Notes: a model not told the origin generated them from the letters alone. Numbered from the stretch's first letter, positions 33,425-42,184 are shown. The stretch: DNA of 64,000 bases from Streptomyces roseolus (GCF_014649855.1 NZ_BMTV01000024.1:81157-145156); one strand, 5' to 3'. Made by a program: numbers and translations.

Positions 33425-34735
33425 TCAGCGGTCGGCGGCGCTGCCGCGGACGACGCAGGAGCGGCTGTTCTCCCAGCCCCAGCCGTCGCCGTCGGGGTCG
33501 GAGGAGCTGCCGTTCACGCAGTACGGGTAGCCGTTGGGGGCGGTGCCGCCGGTGTTGCCGCCGCCGGAGCCGGTGTCGGCGGCGCTGCCGCGGACGACGC
33601 AGGAGCGGCTGTTCTCCCAGCCCCAGCCGTCGCCGTCGGGGTCGGAGGAGCTGCCGTTCACGCAGTACGGGTAGCCGTTCGGAGCCGTGCCGCCGGTGTT
33701 GCCGCCGCCTCCGGTGCCGCCGCCTCCGAAGATCGTGGCGCGGACCGAGGTGGTGGAGATGCCGTCGGGGCCGTTGAGGAAGCGGTTGCCCCAGGTGGTC
33801 AGGGAGCCGGCGTCGAAGCCGTTGACCATGTCGAGGTACTCGACGCCGCCGCCGTTGCCGCTCCAGGACCAGCCGAGGTAGCCGACGCGGAGCGAGCGGG
33901 CGGTGGCCATGATGGCGTTCTCGTCGGGGTTGCCGTCGCTGTGGTTGTCGCCGAACTCGCCGACGACGATGGGCAGTCCGTTGTTCAGGAAGTGGTTCAG
34001 GTAGCCCTGGACCTCGGCGGCGGTGTCGTACACGCCGTACATGTGGATGGAGAAGACGGTGTTGCGGCGCGGGTCGGCGGCGAAGACCGAGGCGGCGTTG
34101 TCGCGCATGGTGTGCGACCAGTCCTGCCCCCAGTTGGGGGCGTCGACCATGAGGGCGTTCTCGATGCCGGCGTTGCGGAGTTTCACGATGGCGTTCTTGG
34201 TGGCACCGGTCCAGGCGGTGTAACCGCTGTTGCCGTAGGGCTCGTTGCCGATGTTGACGACGACGTAGTCCTCCTGGCCCTGGAGGGCGCTCTTGACCTC
34301 CACCCAGTAGTCGGCGGCCCGGTCGAGGGAAGCGGCGGCGCCGTCCTCGCCGTACCCGGTGGTGTCGTGCACCTCCAGGACGCAGATGACCTTGTTCGTC
34401 TTGCAGTCGTCGATGATCGACGTCACTTGGGACGTGCTCGTCTTCGTCCAGCGGTCGCCGCTGGAGAGGACGACGCGGACGGTGTTGGCGCCGGTGGCGG
34501 CGATGTCGGCGATGGCGCCCGTCTCGCTCGGGTACCAGGTGTGCGCGTGGTTCACCCCGCGCATCACGAACTCGCTGCCGTTGGCCTCGTACAAGCGGCC
34601 GTTGCTGACGTGGATGCCGCTGTCGGCGGCCTGGGCGGCTCCGGCGGTGCCGAAGACGGGCAGCAGCAGCCCGGCGACGCCGGCGAGGGCGCTGCCGGCG
34701 GCGGTGAGCCACGTCCTGCGCGGTGACTGGGTCAT
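33425..34735 (-). CDS. Secreted GH5-type glycoside hydrolase with two tandem CBM10-like domains
   Basis: 436 residues. A twin-arginine-like signal peptide (SPRRTWLTAAGSALAGVAGL...AQAA) precedes a GH5 TIM barrel: MRGVNHAHTWYP, VVNIGNEPYG with acid/base Glu near 166, FSIHMYGVY, and IVVGEFGDN with nucleophile Glu near 260. Two 48-residue modules follow after Gly/Thr linkers, each NGYPYCVNGSSSDPDGDGWG then WENSRSCVV, a CBM10-like cellulose-binding module. The GH5 features favour a mannanase or cellulase acting on plant cell wall. ATG 34735 has GAGGAG upstream. A LacI-type palindrome at 34796 suggests sugar-controlled expression. Confidence 0.9.
   Translation of the reverse strand: MTQSPRRTWLTAAGSALAGVAGLLLPVFGTAGAAQAADSGIHVSNGRLYEANGSEFVMRGVNHAHTWYPSETGAIADIAATGANTVRVVLSSGDRWTKTSTSQVTSIIDDCKTNKVICVLEVHDTTGYGEDGAAASLDRAADYWVEVKSALQGQEDYVVVNIGNEPYGNSGYTAWTGATKNAIVKLRNAGIENALMVDAPNWGQDWSHTMRDNAASVFAADPRRNTVFSIHMYGVYDTAAEVQGYLNHFLNNGLPIVVGEFGDNHSDGNPDENAIMATARSLRVGYLGWSWSGNGGGVEYLDMVNGFDAGSLTTWGNRFLNGPDGISTTSVRATIFGGGGTGGGGNTGGTAPNGYPYCVNGSSSDPDGDGWGWENSRSCVVRGSAADTGSGGGNTGGTAPNGYPYCVNGSSSDPDGDGWGWENSRSCVVRGSAADR
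33432..33719. repeat. 144-base tandem duplication encoding the CBM
   Basis: Two copies with a period of 144 bases (33432-33575 and 33576-33719), each coding one CBM plus linker. They are nearly identical at DNA level over at least the first 100 bases, including synonymous positions, so the duplication is recent or is kept uniform by gene conversion. Confidence 0.88.
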
Positions 34736-34795
34736 GCCTCTCCTCAGGGAAATCAGGGGTGGGGACAGGCCCCGTCGTGCGGGACTCCGTCGTTG

Positions 34796-34807
34796 GACAA
34801 CGTTGTC
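34796..34807. promoter_or_regulatory. LacI-type operator upstream of the glucanase
   Basis: Perfect 12-base palindrome GACAACGTTGTC with a central CG, about 60 bases upstream of the glucanase start. LacI-family regulators of sugar polymer degradation bind such sites; no LacI gene is in the window. Confidence 0.55.
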
Positions 34808-34929
34808 AGAGTCCGATGGCCGAGCCGCAGGCCTACGCGTCGGGGGTGTCCACCATGAGGCACCGGTGGCCGGATCCGTGTCAAGCGTGAGGAACGTTTT
34901 GGTGTCGAGGGGCTGAGACGGTGCAGTAG

Positions 34930-34951
34930 GTTCAGTGAATCTGAACTGAAC
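34930..34951. promoter_or_regulatory. Orphan inverted-repeat operator-like site
   Basis: GTTCAG-TGAAT-CTGAAC followed by a further TGAAC gives two overlapping dyads. No intact gene starts nearby on either strand apart from the glucanase 195 bases away. It may serve a lost gene. Confidence 0.35.
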
Positions 34952-35154
34952 ACGCGGACGTTCTCGTACCCCTGCCGTCGAGCGTCGGACGCTCGTCCAC
35001 TGAATCGCGGTAGGCCGATCTGAACCGCCGCGCCGGGGTGTGCTCGTCCTCGCAGCGCGGATGCGCACCGTCGAGCCGCTCGGCGCAGAGCCTTCGTGCG
35101 CGGCTCTGGTGGACACGACGCCACACGTGAGGGCAGGGCCCCCGGCCGACGGGG
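34952..35154. other. Gap between operator-like site and pseudogene
   Basis: About 200 bases. A single TGAACC near 35019 echoes the operator-like dyad. No gene seen. Confidence 0.3.
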
Positions 35155-35850
35155 TCACCATCGGCCGCCGGACCGTGCAGCTCGCCTGGTTGCTGGTGCG
35201 GAGGCGCGCGGACCCTGGCTGACGGCTGACGGCTGACGGCTGACGGCTGACGAGAGCAGGGCGACGCCGGTGCGTTCGGTGCGGCCGTCCTCGGTGGGCA
35301 GGGCGAGGCCGAAACCGTCGGGCAGGGCCGCGTGGCCTGGTTGCGGGCGGTCGTCGATCTCGACGGCCGCCCGAGCGGTGCCGCGTGCGGTGGCGATCCG
35401 GGCGGGGGCGCCGTCGGACAGGCCGGACCGTTCGGCGCCGTGGGGGCTGACGCGCAGCGCGCCCTGAGGGTCGCGCTTGCGCCAGGTGTCGTCGCGGAAG
35501 ACGGTGTTCGCGGTGAGGGCCCGGCACCGGCCGGCGGCCGGGACGACCGGGAAGTCCTCGGTGGTGCGGACGGCCGGGGTGGAGTCCGGGTCGGCGAGGA
35601 GGCCGAGGAGTTCGGGGAGCGGCAACGGGACGCGGTGGCCGGGACGGAAGACGTAACCCCGAGTGTCGGTGTACTCGTCCTCGGTGAACGTGATCGCGGA
35701 CCGGCCCGCCGGCATCGCGTCGAACAGGGAGTCGGCGTTTCGGTGCCCGGCGCGGCGCATGGCGGCCGGGTGCTCCTCGGCGATCCGCTGCGCGAGCGCC
35801 CACAGCACCGCGGCGGAGCGGGTGCCCGAGGGGAGGGCGGGGACGGTGGT
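35155..35850 (-). pseudogene. Molybdopterin oxidoreductase, C-terminal remnant
   Basis: The minus frame reads SAAVLWALAQRIAEEHPAAM, SLFDAMPAGRSAITFTEDEY, FRDDTWRKRDPQGALRVSPH and PGHAALPDGFGLALPTEDGR. These follow the order of the C-terminal half of NarB/FdhA-like molybdopterin dehydrogenases, including the pterin-binding barrel end. The N-terminal two thirds with Fe-S and Mo ligands are missing, and the tail runs into the GGCTGAC repeat. It does not resemble the intact nitrate reductase of this window closely enough to be a recent copy. Confidence 0.65.
35217..35251. repeat. GGCTGAC heptanucleotide tandem repeat
   Basis: Five perfect copies of GGCTGAC at the 3' end of the molybdopterin oxidoreductase remnant. 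On the minus strand they encode a repeated SAVSRQP. Confidence 0.88.
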
Positions 35851-35922
35851 CGACGGCGGGGACGGCCCGCCCCCGGCAGGACTCCCGGGGGCGGGGCGGT
35901 GGTGCGGCCGGTGAGGTGCCGG

Positions 35923-36594
35923 TCAGCCGAGCGGATTGCCGGTGTCGCGCAGGGTGGCCAGAGCGGGGCCGTACATCCGGGCCTTGATGGTGCCCAGGGT
36001 GTCGCCGGCCTTGTTCACCTGGGCCTGGGCGATCTCGATCGCGGTGGAGCGCACGGCGTCCTCGCTGACGGCCCGGTCGACGACGCCGGCGGCCGCGGCG
36101 TCGGCGCCGCCGTAGCGGCGGGCGGTGAGCATGGCCTCGTGGGCGGTCTGCGGCGCCAGGCGGGACTGGATGAGAGCGGCCATGCCGGGGGTGAAGGGGA
36201 TGTTGATGTCCGCTTCGGGCAGGCACCAGTAGCCGCGGTCGGCGCGCATCACGCGGAAGTCGTGGGCGAGGGAGAACATGGCGCCGGCGGCGAAGGCGTG
36301 CCCCTGCAGGGCGGCCACCGTGACGACGGGGAGCGACAGCATCCGCGCGAACAGCCCGTGGACGGAGACGACGTAGTCCTGGTGCTGGTCGGCGTGGGCG
36401 AACAACCACTCCAGGTCGAGCCCGTTGGAGTAGAACTTGCCCGTGGCGGCGGTGACCAGGGCGTGGGGCCCCTCCGCCTTCTCCACCTCGTCCAGCGCGG
36501 CGCCGACGGCGGTGATCCAGTCGGGGTGGAAGCGGTTCTCTCCGTCTCCGAGGTCGAGGACGAAGACGTTGTCGTGACGGTCGAGCGAGGGCAT
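35923..36594 (-). CDS. Enoyl-CoA hydratase/isomerase family protein
   Basis: 223 residues. Crotonase fold: ALVTAATGKFYSNGLDLEWLF and LQGHAFAAGAMFSLAHDFRVMRADRGYWCLPEADINIPFTPGM hold the oxyanion-hole segments, and SLAHDFRVM is family-typical. The LPEADINIPFTPGM sequence places it with Delta3-Delta2-enoyl-CoA isomerase (ECI)-like proteins of plants and actinobacteria; the usual hydratase Glu pair is not evident, so isomerisation is likelier than hydration. ATG 36594 has AAGGAG 6 bases upstream. The TetR gene lies 86 bases upstream on the same strand, probably co-transcribed. Confidence 0.82.
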   Translation of the reverse strand: MPSLDRHDNVFVLDLGDGENRFHPDWITAVGAALDEVEKAEGPHALVTAATGKFYSNGLDLEWLFAHADQHQDYVVSVHGLFARMLSLPVVTVAALQGHAFAAGAMFSLAHDFRVMRADRGYWCLPEADINIPFTPGMAALIQSRLAPQTAHEAMLTARRYGGADAAAAGVVDRAVSEDAVRSTAIEIAQAQVNKAGDTLGTIKARMYGPALATLRDTGNPLG

Positions 36595-36680
36595 GGCGAC
36601 TCCTTCGGGCTGAGATGACGCGGGTCGAGGACGTGGGTCCTGGACGCGGACCGAGGACGTGGTTCGGGGAGGACCGCGGA

Positions 36681-37298
36681 CTACGCCCGGGGCCGGGGCC
36701 CGGATCCGGCGCCGGGGCGGTTCCGCAGGGCGTGGAGGAGCAGGTCGTGGATCTCGGCGGCGGTGGCCTCGATCGGGGCGGTGCTCTGCTCGGCCCGGCA
36801 CAGGATCACCGCGCCTTCGACCGCGGCGATGATGAAGGCGCCGAGCCGTCGGCTGCGTTCCTCGGGCAGGCCGTGCCGTAGGAGGAGCGCCGCGAGCGCT
36901 TCCTGCCAGCGGGCGAAGACGGCGGCGGCCGAGCGGGCGAGTTGCGGAGCGTCGTCGTTCGTCTCGACGGCCACCGCCACGATCGGGCAGCCGGCCCTGA
37001 AACCGCTCTCGACCAGCCGGTCGCGCCACAGCGCGAAGAAGGCGTCGACGGCCTCCACCGGATCGTCCGCACGCATCGCGGCATCGATCAGACCCGCGAT
37101 GAAGTCCCCCGCCGACGCGACCGCCTCGTCGATGAGCTGCGCCCGCCCACCAGGGAAGTGGTGGTACACCGAGCCCCGGGGAGCCCCGCTGTGTGCGAGC
37201 ACCCGGTCCACGCTGGTCGCGCTCGCCCCGTACTCGCGCAGCAGGGTGGCGGCACTGAGGACCATCCGCTCACGACTGCCACCCTCGCGCGGACTCAT
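36681..37298 (-). CDS. TetR-family repressor
   Basis: 205 residues. The N-terminal HTH (AATLLREYGASATSVDRVLAHSGAPRGSVYHHFPGGRAQLIDEAV) is canonical. The C-terminal part (SGFRAGCPIVAVAVETNDDAPQLARSAAAVFARWQEALAALL) is of the LmrA/YxaF type (TetR_C_33-like). It is the first gene of a likely two-gene operon with the enoyl-CoA hydratase family gene, so a fatty-acyl or xenobiotic ligand is plausible. An operator-like site lies about 50 bases upstream at 37349. Confidence 0.85.
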   Translation of the reverse strand: MSPREGGSRERMVLSAATLLREYGASATSVDRVLAHSGAPRGSVYHHFPGGRAQLIDEAVASAGDFIAGLIDAAMRADDPVEAVDAFFALWRDRLVESGFRAGCPIVAVAVETNDDAPQLARSAAAVFARWQEALAALLLRHGLPEERSRRLGAFIIAAVEGAVILCRAEQSTAPIEATAAEIHDLLLHALRNRPGAGSGPRPRA

Positions 37299-37348
37299 CC
37301 GTCACCACCTCCCCCTCGGCAGGCCGGCCGTCGAGCGGGCCACTTGGC

Positions 37349-37360
37349 TACCTGCCGGTA
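37349..37360. promoter_or_regulatory. TACC-N4-GGTA operator upstream of TetR
   Basis: TACCTGCCGGTA has 4-base arms around a 4-base centre, 51 bases upstream of the TetR start, where autoregulation would be expected. Confidence 0.45.
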
Positions 37361-37965
37361 ACTTATGGGGTATGGCATAGAACATGCAAGGGGGCCGCGG
37401 TGGGCGATCGCCCGGCACCGGGCGGAGCGAGACGGGTGGCCCGGCCGAGCCGCCGCGCGGCTCGAACGCCACCTCGACGTGGGACGCGCCGTGCGGATCC
37501 GGCCCCTTCTCGCGGGCCCGTGAGGGCTCCTCCGGGGGCCGTGCGCCGGGGCCGGCGCGGTGGCCGCCCGCGCCCTCGCCCGTCGAGCCACGGTGCGCAG
37601 CCACCTGCGCGCGTCATCAGCGGGTTTCCACGGTGTGGCGATACGAGGACATCCCCTCGCTTGCCCGGAAGTGGTGAACAGGCCGCCGCAAGGCCCGCCC
37701 CCGCGCCCCCGGATCCATCAAGCGCGTCGTCGCCGCGAGCCTCATCGGCACCACCGTCGAGTGGTACGACGAATCATTCGGTCAGGGCTGGGACCTGCGG
37801 TTTCGCGGCGAGGGCCAGGACGAAGCCGGCACCGAACCGGCACAGGAGGCCGACGGTGCCGATCCCCTGGGGACGTACACGCCGAGCGGGGATGCCTTGA
37901 GGGGGCGGCTCCTCGCCGGCCACCGGCCGTCGGCACGGGGCGAGCGGCCGGCGGCACGGGTTGCG
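37361..37965. other. 600-base region of gene remnants
   Basis: No intact gene. The clearest relic is the MFS fragment at 37711. On the minus strand 37780-37870 a short hydrophobic reading (GIGTVGLLCRFGAGFVLALAA) might be a membrane helix of another transporter relic, but this is weak. Confidence 0.4.
37711..37773 (+). pseudogene. MFS transporter (MHS type), N-terminal remnant
   Basis: SIKRVVAASLIGTTVEWYDE matches the start of metabolite:H+ symporters (xRRVVAASxIGTTIEWYDFF). The frame diverges right after. About 20 residues remain. Confidence 0.5.
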
Positions 37966-38793
37966 TCAGGACTTGAGGAACTCGATCAGGTCCTCGTTGA
38001 AGCGCTCCTTGTCGCCGGGCACCATCGCGATGCCGTGCGAACCGCCCTCGTACACCTTCAGCACGGCGCCGGGGACGAGCTCGGCCGTCTTGCGGCCGGT
38101 CGCGTCGATGGGCACGACCTGGTCGTCGTCGCCGTGCACGACCAGCAGCGGGATGTCGAACTTCTCGAGGTCCTCGTGGAAGTCGGTGTAGCCGAACGCG
38201 TCGACGCAGTCCACACCGCCCTCGATGGTCTGCGCCATCGCCATGTACCAGAAGGCGTCCTTGTTGCCCTGCGTGACCTTGTTGCCCGGCCGGTTCGCCG
38301 AGAAGAACCCCTCCGCGGTGTCCTTCCAGAACTGCGAACGCTCCTTGAGGATCCCCTCCTTGATCGAGTCGAAGACCGACCCGGGTACGCCTTCGGGGTT
38401 GTCCGGCCCCTGGATCATCAGGGGCGGGATCGCCGAGAGCAGGACCGCCGACTTCACGCGCGAGGTGCCGTGCCGGCCGATGTACCGGGCGAGCTCCCCG
38501 CCGCCCATGGAGTGCGCGACCAGGGTGACGTCCCGCAGGTCCAGCCCGGTCAGCAGGTCGTTCAGGTCGTCGGCGAAGGTGTCGAAGTCGTAGCCGTCGA
38601 AGACCGGCGTCGACCGGCCGTGCCCGCGGCGGTCGTGCGCGATGCCCCGGAACCCGGCGTCCGCGACGGCCTTCAGCTGGTCCTGCCACGCGTCGCCGTT
38701 CAGCGGCCAGCCGTGGATGAACACGACCGGACGGCCACTGCCCCAGTCCTTGTAGAAGATCTCCACCCCGTCACGGGTCTTGCAGATCGGCAT
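37966..38793 (-). CDS. Alpha/beta hydrolase, cofactor-free haloperoxidase/perhydrolase type
   Basis: 275 residues, full family length. FIHGWPLNGDAWQDQ (oxyanion region), LVAHSMGGGELARYIGRHG (nucleophile Ser in SMGGGE), VVHGDDDQVVPID (Asp) and EGGSHGIAMV (His) match bacterial non-heme chloroperoxidases, which make peracids from acetate and hydrogen peroxide and also act as esterases. ATG 38793 has GGAG 9 bases upstream. No signal peptide. It stands alone among remnants. Confidence 0.9.
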   Translation of the reverse strand: MPICKTRDGVEIFYKDWGSGRPVVFIHGWPLNGDAWQDQLKAVADAGFRGIAHDRRGHGRSTPVFDGYDFDTFADDLNDLLTGLDLRDVTLVAHSMGGGELARYIGRHGTSRVKSAVLLSAIPPLMIQGPDNPEGVPGSVFDSIKEGILKERSQFWKDTAEGFFSANRPGNKVTQGNKDAFWYMAMAQTIEGGVDCVDAFGYTDFHEDLEKFDIPLLVVHGDDDQVVPIDATGRKTAELVPGAVLKVYEGGSHGIAMVPGDKERFNEDLIEFLKS

Positions 38794-39131
38794 CGACGTC
38801 TCCGTCCGTTCGACGAAAGGCCGGGCACGGGACTGTGCACCGGGCGGCACAGGGCGCGAGCCCTGATCGGGGACACACCGGCACACCCCCGCCAGGCGGA
38901 AGACGTGAGGCGTGTGCCGTCACGCGCGATCCCATCGGTTTCCGTGACCGACCGCCACTCGACGCACTCGAACATTGCTCCGCTCGGATGGCATTTCGTT
39001 CGACAGGGAGCCGTGGACGTGCGCCGCCTCCTGCTCCTCCGCCGACGCCGCGTGCTCCTCGTGTTCCTCCCACTGGAGGGCCGTCGTGAGCGGGAGGGCC
39101 CGGCGAGGAGGCGGGCGGGGCGCTTCGCGCC
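38794..39131. other. Upstream region of the haloperoxidase-like gene
   Basis: 340 bases; promoter of the preceding gene expected at the left end. No gene supported. Confidence 0.3.
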
Positions 39132-39284
39132 TCAGTCGCCGGGGACGCGCGCGAGGGGCAGCGGGCCGTAGGAGGGCGGGCCGCCGGGCTGGCCGTCGCA
39201 GACCTCCGCGGCGAACGTCCGGTACGGCTCCGGCAGCACGACGCCGGGCTGTGCCTCGAAGGCCCGTACCGCCTCCGGTCGGCC
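39132..39284 (-). pseudogene. SUKH (SMI1/KNR4) remnant
   Basis: The minus frame reads GRPEAVRAFEAQPGVVLPEP then YRTFAAEVCDGQPGGPPSYG, ending LPLARVPGD and a stop. It corresponds to the first ~50 residues of a SUKH protein (AFExxxGVxLPEPYRTFxxEVxDGxxGPPxYGLLPL), which should continue for another 100 residues. No matching C-terminal part is found to the left. Confidence 0.6.
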
Positions 39285-39583
39285 GGCCGCTTCGCGCCGG
39301 GGCGGGACGCGAGGATCTCGCGGAGGGCGGCCCGTCCGGCCGGCCCGCGTCGTGCGGGAACACGTCGGCTGCCCCCGCACGGTCAGGACACCGGACTCGT
39401 CCGCGACGGACAAACCGTCGCCGCCGCCCTTCGTCAGCCCCCTCACCGAGGTCTCCGGTGCGTGGTCTTCCACGAGGGCGCCGACCGCTGCGCGTCGTCC
39501 CCGACGTACTGCGACGCGCCGCCCGCGGCACGAGGCGGCAAGGGGCACCGGGCGGTCCGGGACCGCGATCGGCCCGACGGCTC
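39285..39583. other. Gap between SUKH remnant and secreted protein gene
   Basis: About 300 bases. One plus-strand reading (VFHEGADRCASSPTYCDAPP) looks protein-like but has no start or family I know. Confidence 0.3.
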
Positions 39584-40105
39584 CTATCCGGCCGGCTGCA
39601 ATGCCCAGTAGTGCGGCTCGATGGGGGCCCGCCTCACCACGATCCGGCCGGTCACGCCGGGATCGTCCACGATCTTTCCGTACGAGAGGGAGAAGTCGCC
39701 GGGCGTGTGCTCGATGTCGGCCCACACCACGCTGCCGGGCCCGTCGGAGCCGTAGGAGACGGTCCACTCGGCGTACCTGTCACCGCAGCTGCTGACCGAC
39801 ACGGTGTGCTGCGACGTCACCTTCAGGCAGGTGCGCGGGTCCGAACCCGACGGGGAGACCTCCATCATTCCGTCGGGGCGGCGCAGCACCTGCCAGTTCG
39901 CCGAGGTGGACGCGGTCTCCGCGCAGTCGCCCAGCGACACCGCACCGGTACTCGCGTGTGTCTTGGGCCAGACCAGACACGTGCCGTCCGTGAGAGCCGC
40001 GAACCGGTAGACCCCGTCGACGAGCGGGGCGGCGTGGGCGGGTTGCGCGAGTGCCGCGGTGGCCGCGAGCACGGCGGCCGTGACGGCGATGACGCGTGAA
40101 CGCAT
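39584..40105 (-). CDS. Small secreted protein, possible beta-trefoil-like
   Basis: 173 residues. A clear signal peptide (MRSRVIAVTAAVLAATAALAQPAHA-A) precedes a domain with Cys at regular places (DGTCLVW, LGDCAET, RTCLKV, VSSCGD) and NWQVLRR. The spacing of CLVW ... C ... WQV resembles one or two ricin-like or peptidase-inhibitor-like repeats, but the match is too weak to name a family. GAGGAG lies 9 bases before the ATG. It is secreted; the function is unknown. Confidence 0.65.
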   Translation of the reverse strand: MRSRVIAVTAAVLAATAALAQPAHAAPLVDGVYRFAALTDGTCLVWPKTHASTGAVSLGDCAETASTSANWQVLRRPDGMMEVSPSGSDPRTCLKVTSQHTVSVSSCGDRYAEWTVSYGSDGPGSVVWADIEHTPGDFSLSYGKIVDDPGVTGRIVVRRAPIEPHYWALQPAG

Positions 40106-40659
40106 GGGGTGGGACTCCTCGAACAGCCGTGGTCGATCCGATCACACGGCACAGACGCGGTGGAGAGCGGATACCGCCGGAGACGGCGGCGGCACTGATC
40201 TTGGAACACCGATTCCTCCGGCAGCGGTTCGCGGCCGCCGCCGTCACTCGTCCGGCCGAGCCGTGTCATTCGATGGCGTGGCGGTTCGGGAAGCGGCCTC
40301 GCCGTCGAGAACCCCCGTGATCACAAACGGAGGGCTGGACGCCGTCCCGGGGGCGTCAGGCCGCCAGGTCCGCCGCGTTCAGGTGCAGGCCGTCAGCGGC
40401 TTGTAGGAGCGGGGGCCCTGGACGTGGCCGTCCGGGGGCAGCCCTCACCCGCGTCGTCCTCTCCGCCGCCCGGACGGCAGTGGCCCCGGGGGCCGCCGAC
40501 TGGCGGCGGGCGCTCGCCCGCGGGGGCCTGCTCCTGAGGCCCCCGCGCGAAGCAGGGGCCCGCCCCGGCCCTCGACGCCGGGCCGGTCCGCGGTCCCGGT
40601 TCGCGGTCCCGGTCCGCGATCGGCCGCAGCCGGCGGTGTCGATCGCGGGCGCGCACGTG
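40106..40659. other. 550-base gap
   Basis: No gene supported on either strand. Open frames are those expected from G+C alone. The end of one minus frame (AADGLHLNAADLAA and a stop near 40358) could be a gene relic. Confidence 0.35.
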
Positions 40660-41274
40660 CTACCGGCCTTGTCGCTCCGGCAGGTCGCCCAGGCCGGGGG
40701 TCGACAGGTGCAGGACTCGATAGCGTTCGGTCGCCTCCTCGTCCGGTGCGGAGGAGTCCGCCCACACCACGAACCGCAGCAACTCCCAATGGTGGGGGTC
40801 GACGGCCAGGGCGGCGGTGTGCACGCCCTCATGGGTGCCGAGCCTCCGCAGACGTTCGGACTCCCGCTCGATCAGCGTGGACAGGCCCAGGCCGGTGCCG
40901 TCGGGGTCGGCGACGGGAAGCAGGGAGGTGACGCGGCGTGAGGCCGCCCTGGGAGGCGCTGCGCGGGCGGGACCGGCGTGGCAGGCGAGGCCGGTCCAGT
41001 GCCGGGCGACGGGGAGGCCGAAGTCCCGGACGATGTTCTGGAACCCTCCGCCACCGACGAGGAAGTGGGCCATGGCGCCGGTGTCGTTCCAGAGGTAGAA
41101 GGGGGCGTACTGGTTGACCGGCGACCCGTCGATGCCGCGTTCGCGGATGACGTACGCCTTCAGGCCCAGTCCGGCCCGGTCGTCCAAGAGGTGGCCGCCC
41201 GCGGCCACCCGCTTGCGGATGATCTCCATGTCGTAGTCGCGGGGCAGGGTGATCTCGTACTGCAGGGCATACAC
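40660..41274 (-). CDS. DUF4865 family protein
   Basis: 204 residues from GTG 41274 (MYALQYEITLPRDYDMEIIR, as in the family). VDGSPVNQYAPFYLWNDTGAMAHFLVGGGGFQNIVRDFGLPVARHWTGL is the conserved DUF4865 core. The family has no experimentally fixed activity known to me; its fold is probably a dimeric ABM-like barrel. In other genomes it sits with LysR or TetR regulators and tautomerases; here a TetR gene follows upstream on the same strand. GAGG 11 bases before the GTG is the likely ribosome-binding site. Confidence 0.8.
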   Translation of the reverse strand: MYALQYEITLPRDYDMEIIRKRVAAGGHLLDDRAGLGLKAYVIRERGIDGSPVNQYAPFYLWNDTGAMAHFLVGGGGFQNIVRDFGLPVARHWTGLACHAGPARAAPPRAASRRVTSLLPVADPDGTGLGLSTLIERESERLRRLGTHEGVHTAALAVDPHHWELLRFVVWADSSAPDEEATERYRVLHLSTPGLGDLPERQGR

Positions 41275-41581
41275 GGACGGTGCCGCCTCTCTGTCGTGGG
41301 CGAGGGGTGAGCAGGCGGGCCGGTGAGGTGCTCGGCCTCGGTGACACGGGCGTCGCGTCCGGCCTCGACGCCGCCCTCGGTGTCGTGAAGGACCGGGTCA
41401 CGGGGACGACGGTGCCCGGCAGTACGGGCACCCGGCGCCAAGTGAGCGCGGCCGATCCGGAAACGCGAGGCCGCCGGGCGCGGCGAGCCCGTCGCCCCGT
41501 GCCGTCCCGTGGTCCCACCCGGGTGGTGCGACGGTGGTGGGCCGCGGTGTGGGGGAGGCACGAGGGGCCGGCAGGCTCTCT
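41275..41581. other. Gap between DUF4865 gene and TetR gene
   Basis: About 305 bases, no gene or clear regulatory site seen. Confidence 0.3.
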
Positions 41582-42157
41582 CTACTCGGGGGTGGCCGAA
41601 GCGTGCGCGGCCAGGAGGCCCAGCACCCCGGCGATCGCCTGGTCGAACGGCTGCACCGAGTCGGCGGCCCGGGCCAGTACGTAGCCGCCCTGGAGAACCG
41701 CGACGACGGTCGCGGCGGTCGTGCGGGGGTCCAGTGCGGAGTTCAGCTCGCCGCGCTCGCACCCCTCGGCCAGCAACGCGGCAAGGCGTTCCCGCAGCCA
41801 GGCGAGGGTCTCGTCGACAGGGGCCCGCAACACCGGATCGGCCATGACCTCCGGGTCCTGGGTGAGACGCCCTATCGGGCAGCCTTTGAGGACGTCCCGT
41901 TCCCGGTGCAGGTACGCGGTGACGCGGTCCACTGCGGTTCCCGGCGCGGAGAACTGTTCCTCGGCCTTGGCGCGCATCTCCCCGGCGGTGCGCCGGATCG
42001 CAGCGAGTGCCAGATCCGGCTTTCCGGCGAAGTGGTGGTACATGCTTCCTTGCCCGGCACCGGCCCGCTGCTGGATTGCCTTCGGGCTGGTGCCGACGTA
42101 ACCGCGCTCCCACAGCAGTTCGCGAGTGCTCTCGATGAGACGTTCCGCAGTACTCAT
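41582..42157 (-). CDS. TetR/AcrR-family repressor
   Basis: 191 residues. HTH: RLIESTRELLWERGYVGTSPKAIQQRAGAGQGSMYHHFAGKPDLAL. The C-terminal segment (LKGCPIGRLTQDPEVMADPVLRAPVDETLAWLRERLAALLAEG) is of the TetR_C type that senses small organic ligands via a conserved Cys-Pro. ATG 42157 follows TACACT by 6 bases and has no ribosome-binding site, so a leaderless mRNA is likely; ATG 42172 would add 5 residues. A dyad site overlaps the promoter (42167-42184), pointing to autoregulation. It may also control the DUF4865 gene. Confidence 0.85.
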   Translation of the reverse strand: MSTAERLIESTRELLWERGYVGTSPKAIQQRAGAGQGSMYHHFAGKPDLALAAIRRTAGEMRAKAEEQFSAPGTAVDRVTAYLHRERDVLKGCPIGRLTQDPEVMADPVLRAPVDETLAWLRERLAALLAEGCERGELNSALDPRTTAATVVAVLQGGYVLARAADSVQPFDQAIAGVLGLLAAHASATPE

Positions 42158-42166
42158 GCGCAGAGT

Positions 42167-42184
42167 GTACATACTCGTAGGTAC
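42167..42184. promoter_or_regulatory. TetR autoregulatory operator
   Basis: GTACATACTCGTAGGTAC is an imperfect palindrome with GTAC ends and TA-rich inner arms, placed on the probable -10 (TACACT on the minus strand) of the TetR gene. Confidence 0.6.

Noticed and set aside
39380..39583. Plus-strand reading with VFHEGADRCASSPTYCDAPP
   Set aside because: Looks protein-like but no start, no family, and it runs into the 3' end of a supported gene on the other strand.
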